From CAZMGD01 sp964565705 (GTDB taxonomy: Bacteria; Actinomycetota; Acidimicrobiia; Acidimicrobiales; Ilumatobacteraceae): a stretch of DNA of 58,528 nucleotides. The position numbers were made by a program, and so were the translations under genes. How positions within the stretch are numbered: position 1 is the first letter of the stretch; every line of letters begins with the position of its first letter. This document shows, one piece after another, positions 7,951-16,269 of this stretch. The notes beneath the pieces are model-generated. The model was given only the letters and a program-made list of their open reading frames with translations. It ran no database searches and was not told where the DNA came from. Where the stretch lies: positions 1-58,528 of the forward strand of contig CAZMGD010000012.1 in the NCBI GenBank assembly GCA_964565705.1, read 5' to 3'.

Positions 7951-9795
7951 TCAGCGCCGGGACGATCCGTTCACTCCGGACTGAACGATCCACGGGAGAT
8001 CGTCCGGTGGCGGTTGGTACGAGCAGTAGGTGCCGGTCCGCACGGCTCGATCGAGCGCCGCGCCGGCATCGGGGAGGCTGTCGGCGATCTTGCCGATCGA
8101 TGCCCGGATCGCGCGGGTGACGTTGAGCCGGGCGCGCTCGACGACGGATGCCTCACGTCGTTCCCGGCCGCCGAGGCCGAACGCGGCGGCGAGCTCGCGC
8201 ACCAGCCGGTCGAGCTCGTCCTGCAGCGACTCGGCGTGTTCCAGCATCCCCGCTCCGAGCGCGTCGTCGATCTCGGTGCGCAGCGCCTCGACTCGGTGCC
8301 GGTACGCGGCACGTGCACGCGCGTCGAGCGCGGGCCCTGCGTCGCCGAGCGCACGCCGGTCCACACCGCTCGCGTCGACACCCTCGACGCGGTCGACGAG
8401 GTCGAGCGCGTGGCGTTCCGCGCCCGGGCTGGCGATCAGCAGGGCGAGGTACCGCAAGCCTTTGGTGTCGCCCAGCTGCACCCGCACCCCGTCGTGGGCG
8501 GCCTCCCACCCCGTGCCGCGGCGGCGCAGCGTCGCCGCGGACGGCGCCGGCGGCTCGGGTGCCCGGATTCGTTCGAGCTCTGCGGCGGCCGTTTGGTGGT
8601 CCAACGCCATCCGCCGTGGATCGAGCTCCTCGACGAGTTGCTCGAGGATGGCCGTCGCCGCTTGCGTGTCGCCGGACGCAGCGAGCAGACGAGCTCGGCT
8701 GGTGTCGGCCCTCGCCCGCCCGGCCGGGTGGTGCACCGATCGCGCCCGCCCGGCGAGCTGCTCCGCCGCCAGCGACGCCGCGGGCAGGTCGCCGGCAGAC
8801 ACCTCGATCTCGACCAGCGTCGCCAGCAGCTCGATGGCGCGCAGCACGTCGTTGCCGACCGAGCGCAGGCCGCGGCGGGTGGCCGTGCGAGCGAGATCGA
8901 GGTCGCCGCGGGCCAGGTGCAGTCGCGCCCAGGGCAGCAGTGCCTCCATCGAGCCGTCCTTGCCGAGCAGCAGCCGCTCGGCGTCATCGAGGCGGCCCTG
9001 GCGGATGCGCAGCTCGGCGAGCCCGATCGCCGGGTGCCACGACGTGCCCTCGCCCATCACCTCTTCGAACCGCGCGATCGCGGCGACGAGCAGCTGCTCT
9101 GCCTCGTCCCATCGCCCCATCCCGACGAGGAGCGCCGCCTGCACGCTGTCACAGTGACTGGACAGGAAGGCGGCCTCGGGTCCGTTGTCGGATGCCAGGA
9201 AGCCGCGGCCGGCGAGGAGGCCGCGCCACGAGCCGACGCGGTCGTAGTCGCCCGACACGTAGCAGGCCGTGAAGAAGGAGCAGACCGACTTGCACGCCGC
9301 GCCGCGATCGTCGGCGGGGCCACACGCCAGCGCCATCGCCTCGTCGATCATCGCCATCCCGGTCGCCACGTCGCCGAGCTGCACGCGAGCGAGGCCGGCG
9401 TCGGCGAGCGCCTTGGTCTCGAGGTTCACGTCACCGAAGCGTCGGGCGCGATCGAGGGCCAGCTCGGCGTCGGCGAGCAGCGTCTCGGGATCGTCGACAT
9501 CGCAGCCCATCGCGGCCACCGCCGCCCACCCCTGCTCCAGGCAGGGCGGCTGGTCGGCGACCAGTCGTCTCGCCCGGGCGAACCAGGCCCGGCCGGCGGT
9601 CTGGTTGCCGAGAGCGTTGGCGTAGACGTCGCCGAGCCGGACGCAGGCCATGGCCGCCATGCACGCATCCCCCGCGGCGGTGAACCCCCGCACGGCCGCC
9701 GAGAGGTGGGCGACGAGCGCGGGGAGGTCGAGCGCGGAGTACGCCGCGTCGGCGCGCGCGAGCGCCTCGCGCGCGGCGTCGCCGTCCTCGACCAC
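7951..9795 (-). CDS. TPR-rich protein with the C-terminal domain of STAND/LuxR-type regulators
   Basis: This protein of ~614 residues is built of degenerate tetratricopeptide-like helical pairs for its first ~430 residues. The C-terminal ~180 residues (LGDTKGLRYLALLIASPG, AAYRHRVEALRTEIDDA, VTRAIRASIGKIADSLP, TGTYCSYQP) match a module that usually ends large actinobacterial AAA/STAND regulators, but the ATPase part is absent. Start GTG 9795 is chosen because CAGTCT lies 6 nt before it on the minus strand; GTG 9801 is an alternative. Longer starts would run into the divergent neighbour. It is divergent, by 61 bp, from the DUF952-SLOG gene and may be the scaffold or regulator of that cluster. 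Confidence 0.7.
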   Translation of the reverse strand: MVEDGDAAREALARADAAYSALDLPALVAHLSAAVRGFTAAGDACMAAMACVRLGDVYANALGNQTAGRAWFARARRLVADQPPCLEQGWAAVAAMGCDVDDPETLLADAELALDRARRFGDVNLETKALADAGLARVQLGDVATGMAMIDEAMALACGPADDRGAACKSVCSFFTACYVSGDYDRVGSWRGLLAGRGFLASDNGPEAAFLSSHCDSVQAALLVGMGRWDEAEQLLVAAIARFEEVMGEGTSWHPAIGLAELRIRQGRLDDAERLLLGKDGSMEALLPWARLHLARGDLDLARTATRRGLRSVGNDVLRAIELLATLVEIEVSAGDLPAASLAAEQLAGRARSVHHPAGRARADTSRARLLAASGDTQAATAILEQLVEELDPRRMALDHQTAAAELERIRAPEPPAPSAATLRRRGTGWEAAHDGVRVQLGDTKGLRYLALLIASPGAERHALDLVDRVEGVDASGVDRRALGDAGPALDARARAAYRHRVEALRTEIDDALGAGMLEHAESLQDELDRLVRELAAAFGLGGRERREASVVERARLNVTRAIRASIGKIADSLPDAGAALDRAVRTGTYCSYQPPPDDLPWIVQSGVNGSSRR

Positions 9796-9801
9796 GCGCA
9801 C

Positions 9802-9849
9802 AGACTGCCACCATGGTCCGACGGGCCGCGACAGGCGGTCGCGTAGGCT
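9802..9849. promoter_or_regulatory. Divergent pair of leaderless promoters (TPR gene / DUF952-SLOG gene)
   Basis: CAGTCT on the minus strand (9807-9802) lies 6 nt before GTG 9795. TAGGCT on the plus strand (9844-9849) lies 7 nt before ATG 9857. The -10-like elements are 36 bp apart, so the two transcripts start almost back to back and may be co-regulated. Confidence 0.5.
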
Positions 9850-9856
9850 CGGCTCG

Positions 9857-10714
9857 ATGGGCGACGTCGTGTTCCACCTCGCGCTCGCCGCCGACTGGGC
9901 GGCTGCCCGCGCGGCGGGTGAGTACCGCACGAGCACCCGCGGCCGGACCTTGGAGCAGGAGGGGTTCATCCACTGCAGCCGGCTCGACCAGGCCGTCGGC
10001 GTCGCGTCGAGGTACTTCGGCGGCGCCGGTCCGCTCGTGCGGTTGTACGTCGACCGGGGTCGGGTGTCGGCGCCGGTGATCGATGACCCGGTGTCCGGGC
10101 GCGACGAGACCTATCCGCACATCTACGGCCCGTTGAACCTCGACGCGGTGATCGCGACGTCGGCCACCGAGCCGATCGCCGCGGCCGAGCCGGGTTGGGC
10201 GGCCCCTGGTCGCCCGCTGACCGTGGGGGTCAGCGGGCACCGGCACCTGCTCGATCGCACCGACACCGAGGATCGGGTGGCGTCGGTGCTGGCGACGCTC
10301 GCCCAGCGTGCGTCCGCGCACGGCTGGCACGTCGTGTCCGCGCTGGCCGAGGGTGCCGACCGGATCGTCGCCTCCGCCGCCCTGGACGCCGGCGCCGGAC
10401 TCGACGTCGTGTTGCCGCTCGACGTCGACGACTACGCCCGTGACTTCACGGCGCCGGGATCCCGCGCCGAGTTCGAGTCGCTGATCCAGCGAGCGGACTC
10501 GGTCTCCGTGACCGGCGCCTGGCCCGACGGCAGCCGCGAGCGGGCCTACGCCAACGCCGGCGAGGCGATGCTGAACCGCTGCGACGTGCTGGTCGCGCTG
10601 TGGGACGGGCAGCCCGCCCGAGGCGTCGGTGGCACCGCTGACGTGGTCGCGGCCGCCGAGGTCGCCGGGTTGGAGACGATCGTCGTGGCGGTGCGCCGCG
10701 AGTCGGCGCCGTGA
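9857..10714 (+). CDS. DUF952-SLOG fusion protein
   Basis: This 285-residue protein has two parts. Residues 1-105 are a DUF952 domain: VFHLALAADW, EGFIHCS with a downstream Q, and YPHIYGPLNLDAV. Residues ~118-280 are a Rossmann-like SLOG domain: TVGVSGHRHL, VVSALAEGADRIVASAAL, VLPLDVDDYARDF and MLNRCDVLVALWDG. SLOG domains bind or process nucleotide-derived ligands; DUF952 has no settled activity. ATG 9857 follows TAGGCT by 7 nt, so it is probably leaderless. It overlaps the next gene by GTGA, which implies translational coupling and a shared role. Confidence 0.75.
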   Translation: MGDVVFHLALAADWAAARAAGEYRTSTRGRTLEQEGFIHCSRLDQAVGVASRYFGGAGPLVRLYVDRGRVSAPVIDDPVSGRDETYPHIYGPLNLDAVIATSATEPIAAAEPGWAAPGRPLTVGVSGHRHLLDRTDTEDRVASVLATLAQRASAHGWHVVSALAEGADRIVASAALDAGAGLDVVLPLDVDDYARDFTAPGSRAEFESLIQRADSVSVTGAWPDGSRERAYANAGEAMLNRCDVLVALWDGQPARGVGGTADVVAAAEVAGLETIVVAVRRESAP

Positions 10715-12393
10715 GCTTCCTCTCGTCGGAACGTCGCCGCTGGTACCTGCTGGCAGGACTCTGGCTGATCGTCATCGTGCTCGGCTACGGCGGGTTCGTG
10801 CAGCAGTCGAACGAGGCCGACCTCGGGCGGACGGGGCTGGACAACCTCTATCTCACCCTCCAGCTGGCGACGCTCGACTACGACGGTGGCGACGCGGCGA
10901 TCAACTGGCGGTTGCAGATCGCCCGGTTCGCGGCGCCGGTGATGGCGGCATCCACGTTGCTCCAGACGGCATCGGTCGTGTTCCGTGACCAGTTCCAACG
11001 GTGGCGACTTCGCCGGTGGGCGGGGCACACGGTCGTGTTCGGGCTCGGGCCGGTCGGATCCCGCCTGGCGGTGGCGCTGGCCGCCGACGGGCGCTCCGTC
11101 GTGGGTGTCGACGCCGCCGGGTCGCCGGGCATCGACGACCTGCGCGGCCGCGACATCCCTGTGGTGACCGGCGATTCGACCGATCCGGCGGTGCTGCGCG
11201 CCGTTCGCCCGGTCCACGCCGCGACCGTGGTCGCCGCGCACGCGGACGATGCCGCGAACGTCACGGTGGCGACGACCGTGGCCGGCCTCCCCTTTCCGCC
11301 GCGCCGCTCGGCGCTGCGCTGCGCCGTGCACCTCGACGAGCTGGCCCTTGCCGAGCTGCTGACCACCCGCGGTCTCGTCGGGTCCGGCGCCGTGCGGACC
11401 GAGTTCTTCAACGTGCACGCCGCGGCCGCGCGGTCGCTGATCGAGGCGCAGCCGACGGCGCTCGCCGGCGAGCAACCGCACCTCGTCGTCGTCGGCTTCG
11501 GCCGGTTCGGTGCCAGCACCGCGGTCGCGGCCGCGCAACGGCACGAGCGAGCGGACCGGCTGCGGGTGACGGTCGTCGATCCAGACGCCTCCGGGAAGTG
11601 GCAGGCACTGGTGATGAAGCACCCCGGGGTGGAGGATCGCATCGACGTCCGGTGCCTCGACATCGACCTCGAGGCACCGACGCAGGACGTCGCGACGCTC
11701 TTCCTCGCCGCCCTGGACGACCCGCGCCCGACGCTCGTGGTGATCGCGACCGACGACGAGTCGGATGCGTTGACGACCGGGCTGTTCGTGTACCACACGA
11801 TCGCCGACACGGACGTACGCGTCGTCGTGCGCACGCAGTCCGACGCCGGCCTCGCCGCGGTCGTCGGTTCGGTCGACGCCTCCTCGGCGTTTCCGGGCCT
11901 GACCGTGTACCCGTTCCTCGATCGAGCGTGCACCGCCGACGTGGTGGAGGGCGGTATCCGCGAGCAGATCGCGCGCGGGGTGCACGCCGATCACGTCGCC
12001 CATGGCGCGACCCCGGGCGTCGGCCTGCACCGCCCGTGGGAGGAGCTGAGCGACGACGAGCGGGAGAGCAGCCGGGCGTCCGCCGACGGGATCGTCGCTG
12101 GCCTCACCGGTGCCGGCTATCGCCTCGTGCCCCTCGCTCGATGGGACGCGACGCCTGAGCCACTCGACGCCGACGTCCGCGATCGCCTCGCGGCCGCCGA
12201 GCACGAGCGGTGGCGCAGCGAGCGGCTCGCCGCCGGCTGGACGTACGGCAAGGTCCGCGACGACTCGACGCGACAGAACCCGCTGCTGGTGCAGTGGGCC
12301 GACCTCCCCGCCGACGCGAAGGAACGCAACCGCGACGCGGTCGACCTGATCCCGGCACAGCTCGCTCGCGCTGGGGTCGCGCTCGTGCGCTGA
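10711..12393 (+). CDS. Two-TM, double RCK/TrkA-N protein with C-terminal RyR domain
   Basis: This 560-residue protein starts at GTG 10711, overlapping the SLOG gene. Membrane helices lie near residues 11-30 and 70-90. Two NAD-binding TrkA-N/RCK folds follow, GHTVVFGLGPVGS (~105) and HLVVVGFGRFGAS (~256). Residues ~488-557 form a RyR domain: AAAEHERWRSERLAAGW, RDDSTRQNPLLVQW, LPADAKERNRDAV. The layout 2TM-RCK-RCK resembles CASTOR/POLLUX-type ion channels, but the loop between the helices has no TVGYG-like filter. It probably links ligand binding in the cytosol to a membrane change. Its stop is only 2 nt from the stop of the convergent STAND gene. Confidence 0.78.
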   Translation: MSFLSSERRRWYLLAGLWLIVIVLGYGGFVQQSNEADLGRTGLDNLYLTLQLATLDYDGGDAAINWRLQIARFAAPVMAASTLLQTASVVFRDQFQRWRLRRWAGHTVVFGLGPVGSRLAVALAADGRSVVGVDAAGSPGIDDLRGRDIPVVTGDSTDPAVLRAVRPVHAATVVAAHADDAANVTVATTVAGLPFPPRRSALRCAVHLDELALAELLTTRGLVGSGAVRTEFFNVHAAAARSLIEAQPTALAGEQPHLVVVGFGRFGASTAVAAAQRHERADRLRVTVVDPDASGKWQALVMKHPGVEDRIDVRCLDIDLEAPTQDVATLFLAALDDPRPTLVVIATDDESDALTTGLFVYHTIADTDVRVVVRTQSDAGLAAVVGSVDASSAFPGLTVYPFLDRACTADVVEGGIREQIARGVHADHVAHGATPGVGLHRPWEELSDDERESSRASADGIVAGLTGAGYRLVPLARWDATPEPLDADVRDRLAAAEHERWRSERLAAGWTYGKVRDDSTRQNPLLVQWADLPADAKERNRDAVDLIPAQLARAGVALVR

Positions 12394-12395
12394 CG

Positions 12396-15300
12396 TCAGT
12401 TCCGGGCCTGGAGCGCCTGGATCATCGCGTCGAGCTGCTGCACCATCGGCGCCAGCTGCGGGTGCGGCGCGGCGGCGGCTCGCGCCTCACCCAGGGCGGC
12501 GAGCGCTTCGGGTACGCGGCCGAGCAGCCCGAGCAGCTCGCCCCGGTTGGCCGTGGCGAACAGCGCGCCTTGACCGTTGCCCGACGCCTGGGCGATGCGC
12601 AGTTGCTCGTCGACCGCGGCGAGCGCGCCGTCCAGGTCGCCCTGGTACCGCAGGGCGATGGCCCGGTTGCCGACGCAGGCGGCGAGCCCGATCGTGTTGC
12701 TCGTCCGCCGGCAGATCGCCTCCTGCTCGTCGAGCAGCGGGATCGCCTCGGCCAGGATCGTCTGGTCCACGCTCGACGCGTCGCCGGGCACGCCCTGCGG
12801 CTGGGCGCGGTTGATCAGCAGCAGCGCCCGCTCGCCGAGCGCCCGCTGCAAGCCGTCGTCGTCGCCGAGGGAGCGGCTCGCGTCGGCGAGCGTGACCCAC
12901 AGGCGTTCGGCCGTCGCCGTGTCGCCGACCTGGTAGGCGATGCCGATGCCGAGCTCGCCCCACTGCTTCGCCGCTGGCGCGCTGCCGAGCGTCATCGCCG
13001 ACGCCGCTGCCGACGCGAAGTCCGCCGCCGCGCCAGCCAGGTCGCCGGTCGCCTGGCGCAGCTGCCCGCGGTTGGCGAGCATCGGCAGCAGCAGGGAGTG
13101 CGACTCGGCGTCGCGCAGCACCGGCTCGGCCGCGGCGTACGCGGTGAGCGCGTCGGGGTAGCGCCCAGCGGCGATCGCCAGCGTGCCCAGGTTGGCCTGG
13201 GCCGCCGCCACGAGTTGCGGGTTGCCGCTGGACTCGGCGACGCGGAGCTCCTCCCGGTGCGCGTTCTCGCAGCCGGCGAGATCGCCCTGCTCGCGTCGCG
13301 CCGTCCCGATGATGCCGAGCGCGCTCGCGACCACCGCGCGATCGTCGACCTGGCGCGCGGTCAGCTCCGCCTCGCGGGCGAAGCGTTCGGCGCCCGGCCA
13401 GTCGCCGCTGTTGCTCGCGATCTGCGCACGTCCGCCGAGCACGCGCGACAGCAGCGTCGCGTCGTCGAGGCGGCGGGCGTGCTGCTCGGCTTCCTCGGCC
13501 GCAGCACTGGCGGACGTCATGTCGCCGCTCGCGGCGTACATGTTGACGTGGTTGACGAGCCCCTCGACGAGTCCCCGGACATCGCCCAGCTCGCGGGCCG
13601 TCGCCACGTGCGCGGCGGACAGCTCCAGCGCCGCACCGACGTCGCCGCGATCCATCAGCACGACGGCCTGCGCGGCCTGGGCGCGTGCGGTGCCGGGCCG
13701 ATCGGCCAGGTCGCGGCAGATGCGCTCCTGCTCGCGCATCAGGTCCAGCGCCGCGCCCAGCCGCCCGGTTCGGCGCATCAGCTCGGCACGGTTGCCGAGG
13801 CTCGCCTGCAGCCCGGCCAGGTCGTCGCGCGACCGGCAGATCGCCTCCTCCTCGGCGCTGAGCGCGAGCGCCTCGTCGAGACGGCCGAGGTCGCGGGTCA
13901 CCATCGCCAGGTTGCCGAGCGCAACTGACAGCATCGCCTGATCGCCCGCCGCGCGGCACCGCTGCGCTGCTTCGCCCAACGGCGCCTCCGCGCCGGCTGC
14001 ATCACCGCGGAGCCACCGCGCCGCGCCCTGGTTCACGAGCGCGGCGCGCAGCGCCCCGTCACCGGTGCCGGGCGCCTCGGTGGAGGCCTCCGGTCGCTGC
14101 CGAGCCGCAGCCACCAGGTGGTCGTTGAGGCGCAGCGACTCGTCGGGATGGCCGAGGTCGGCGAGCAAGCGGGCGACGCCCCACACCAGTTGACGCCGCG
14201 GGCCGGCCGGATCGGCCACGTCGTACGCCGCCGGGTCGTCGAGCACGGCCCGGTACACGTCGGGCACCCGGGCCCCGGCCTCCGCGGCGCGCGCCCACCA
14301 GCGGCGCACGTCGTATGGCGCCCGCCGGTAGGCCGTCTCCGCGAACGCCAGGTCGCCGAGCGTGGCCACCAGGCCTGCGGTGTCGCCGGCGGCGATCTGC
14401 TGCCACGCCAACTCGTCGACCACCCGGTCGCCGAGCGGCTGCTTGGCGAAGTAGGTGGCGAGCCGGGAGTGAGCGGCGCGGCGCGCGTCATCCGTGGTCA
14501 GGTACCGGTCCTCCACCGCCTGCCGGATGTGGTGGTTGGCGAACCCGACCAACCCGTTGCGGTCGACGAGGTGGCCGAGCGCGGCCAGGTACACGGGGGA
14601 GAGCGCGGCGCGGGGCAACGGTTCGCCGGGGACCACGCTGAGGAGGTCGCGCAGTTCGGCCTCGCTCAACCCGCGGTGCGCGGCCCACAGCGACGTGAAC
14701 AGGTCGCCGACCAGGCCCGGTCGGTCGCGCTCGAAGTCGCGTTCGAACCGAGCCAGCACCTGTTCGAGCAGGTCATCGATCGTCGCTGCGGCGAGCAGGC
14801 GATCCATCACCGTGCCCAGCGTGAAGTGGTCGCCGTGCTGGCGCAGCTCGTCCAGCACCGTGCGCAGGAACAGCGGACTGCCAGCCTGGGGCGCCGCGGT
14901 CAGTCGCGACAGGTGCACCTCGTCGAGGCCCTTGGCGTAGCGGGCGAGGAACTGCACGGCGAGCGCGCGGCGCTCGTCGGGGTGCAGCGGCGGCAACCCG
15001 GTCGCTGCCCATCCCCGGCCCTGCACGGCCTCCGTGGGACGTCCGCCGCTGGAGGTCAGGACGAGCCGGACGCCGTCGGGCACCTGGCGTGGCAACCAGG
15101 TCAGGTCGGGAGCGCCGTCCTCGTCGTCGAGGCGGTCCAGGCCGTCGAGCACGACGATCGGGTGCAGGGCAGCGGCAGCGGTGAAGGCCTGTGCCAGCGC
15201 GCTGCGCAACGACACGTCCTCCTGCAGCGCGTCGGGCCCAGGTGGATCGACGCTGCGCAGGCGCGCCAGCTCGGTGACCAGGCGCCGGACGAGCGACCGC

Positions 15301-16187
15301 CAGCCGGCCGCCGCCGGGTTGGCGCCGACGTAGTGCTCGACGACCCGGTCACCGCCGTCGCGCCGGGCACGGGCCCAGGCCGCGACGGCGGCCGTGGAGC
15401 CGGCGCCCGACTCGGCGCTGACCAGCACCGGGGTACCCCCGCGGTCCACCGCCGCGTCGAGGTAGGTGGTGATCGCCGGGCGCTCGACGAAGCCCGCGGT
15501 GCGGGCGAGCGCGTACGCCTCGTGGTCGGCGTTGTCGCGCTCAGAGGGGTCCGGTGGCGTGGGGTCGGGGTAGAGCGCTTCGATCAGCGCGGTGAGGTCG
15601 GCGAGCACCTGCTCGCCGAGCTGCACGGGATCGGCGAAGTCGCGGGCGGGGTGACCGCTGCCGCGCACCCTCCCCCGCAGGTCGTCGAGGGCAGCGCGAC
15701 CCGTGTCGCTGTCCTCGACGTAGGTCGGTCGCTCGTCGTCGCCGACGGTGTCCAGCCACGACGGATCGCGGAGGTAGAACAGCGCGTGACCGGCTGCAGC
15801 CGGGTCGTTGAGGACGCCGTGGAGGATCTCGAGCTCGGTGACCGAGCGTCCGAGACCCGATGTCAGCCATCCCATACGTTCGGCGAGAGCGGCCGGGATC
15901 GCGTCCGGCACCCAGCCGTAGCGCTGACCCAGGAGGCCGATGAAGAACGGGCGCGTGCGGTCGATCTCGTCGAGGCAGATCGCGAGCACGTCGCCTTCCG
16001 CCTTCTGCTCGTCGGTGACACCCCAGCGCAGGTCGATCTCGCCCCACGTGACGCCGCGCTGCTCGCAGAGCCGGCGGATCTGCGGGAAGACCCGCTTCAC
16101 CAGTTCGTCGCGTTCGGCCTGCATGTCGCGGAACGTGCTGGAGACGAACACTCGCACGACGCGAGGAGCTGGATCGCTGGCGCCCAT
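12396..16187 (-). CDS. DUF4062-STAND NTPase-like TPR protein with degenerate P-loop
   Basis: This 1263-residue protein has three parts. Residues ~10-160 are DUF4062 (VRVFVSSTFRDMQAERDELV, DLRWGVTDEQ, ICLDEIDRTRPFFIGLLG), as in TEP1/NPHP3-like proteins. Residues ~245-650 form a STAND-type NTPase region; Walker B is VVLDGLDRLDD, but Walker A reads SAESGAGSTAA, so the lysine of GxGKS is serine (S264). Residues ~700-1263 are about a dozen TPRs. STAND proteins usually act as signal-triggered switches in defence or signalling; here nucleotide hydrolysis is doubtful. ATG 16187 is chosen because CAGGAT lies 7 nt before it. It is convergent with the RyR gene. Confidence 0.82.
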   Translation of the reverse strand: MGASDPAPRVVRVFVSSTFRDMQAERDELVKRVFPQIRRLCEQRGVTWGEIDLRWGVTDEQKAEGDVLAICLDEIDRTRPFFIGLLGQRYGWVPDAIPAALAERMGWLTSGLGRSVTELEILHGVLNDPAAAGHALFYLRDPSWLDTVGDDERPTYVEDSDTGRAALDDLRGRVRGSGHPARDFADPVQLGEQVLADLTALIEALYPDPTPPDPSERDNADHEAYALARTAGFVERPAITTYLDAAVDRGGTPVLVSAESGAGSTAAVAAWARARRDGGDRVVEHYVGANPAAAGWRSLVRRLVTELARLRSVDPPGPDALQEDVSLRSALAQAFTAAAALHPIVVLDGLDRLDDEDGAPDLTWLPRQVPDGVRLVLTSSGGRPTEAVQGRGWAATGLPPLHPDERRALAVQFLARYAKGLDEVHLSRLTAAPQAGSPLFLRTVLDELRQHGDHFTLGTVMDRLLAAATIDDLLEQVLARFERDFERDRPGLVGDLFTSLWAAHRGLSEAELRDLLSVVPGEPLPRAALSPVYLAALGHLVDRNGLVGFANHHIRQAVEDRYLTTDDARRAAHSRLATYFAKQPLGDRVVDELAWQQIAAGDTAGLVATLGDLAFAETAYRRAPYDVRRWWARAAEAGARVPDVYRAVLDDPAAYDVADPAGPRRQLVWGVARLLADLGHPDESLRLNDHLVAAARQRPEASTEAPGTGDGALRAALVNQGAARWLRGDAAGAEAPLGEAAQRCRAAGDQAMLSVALGNLAMVTRDLGRLDEALALSAEEEAICRSRDDLAGLQASLGNRAELMRRTGRLGAALDLMREQERICRDLADRPGTARAQAAQAVVLMDRGDVGAALELSAAHVATARELGDVRGLVEGLVNHVNMYAASGDMTSASAAAEEAEQHARRLDDATLLSRVLGGRAQIASNSGDWPGAERFAREAELTARQVDDRAVVASALGIIGTARREQGDLAGCENAHREELRVAESSGNPQLVAAAQANLGTLAIAAGRYPDALTAYAAAEPVLRDAESHSLLLPMLANRGQLRQATGDLAGAAADFASAAASAMTLGSAPAAKQWGELGIGIAYQVGDTATAERLWVTLADASRSLGDDDGLQRALGERALLLINRAQPQGVPGDASSVDQTILAEAIPLLDEQEAICRRTSNTIGLAACVGNRAIALRYQGDLDGALAAVDEQLRIAQASGNGQGALFATANRGELLGLLGRVPEALAALGEARAAAAPHPQLAPMVQQLDAMIQALQARN

Positions 16188-16194
16188 TGCCGCG

Positions 16195-16200
16195 ATCCTG
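16195..16200 (-). promoter_or_regulatory. -10-like CAGGAT of the STAND gene, leaderless
   Basis: On the minus strand CAGGAT is followed by 7 nt and ATG 16187. It lies 62 bp from the divergent MFS gene start. Confidence 0.45.
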
Positions 16201-16245
16201 CCAGGCCCACGCGGTGCCTGCGGCGGTGGGTAGCGTCGCCCGACG

Positions 16246-16269
16246 GTGATCGGCACCGACCATGACTGA
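16246..16269 (+). other. Possible 7-codon leader ORF overlapping the MFS start
   Basis: GTG at 16246 opens a frame MIGTDHD ending in TGA at 16267-16269, overlapping ATG 16262 by 8 nt. TAGCGT (16231-16236) lies 9 nt before the GTG. It could couple translation into the exporter. It may also be chance. Confidence 0.25.

Noticed and set aside
7894..9846. 650-codon plus-strand frame opposite the TPR gene
   Set aside because: Composition is that of an antisense shadow, with no recognisable domain.
14118..16265. 715-codon open frame on the plus strand opposite the STAND gene
   Set aside because: No domain or plausible start, and the minus-strand gene has clear DUF4062 and TPR sequence.
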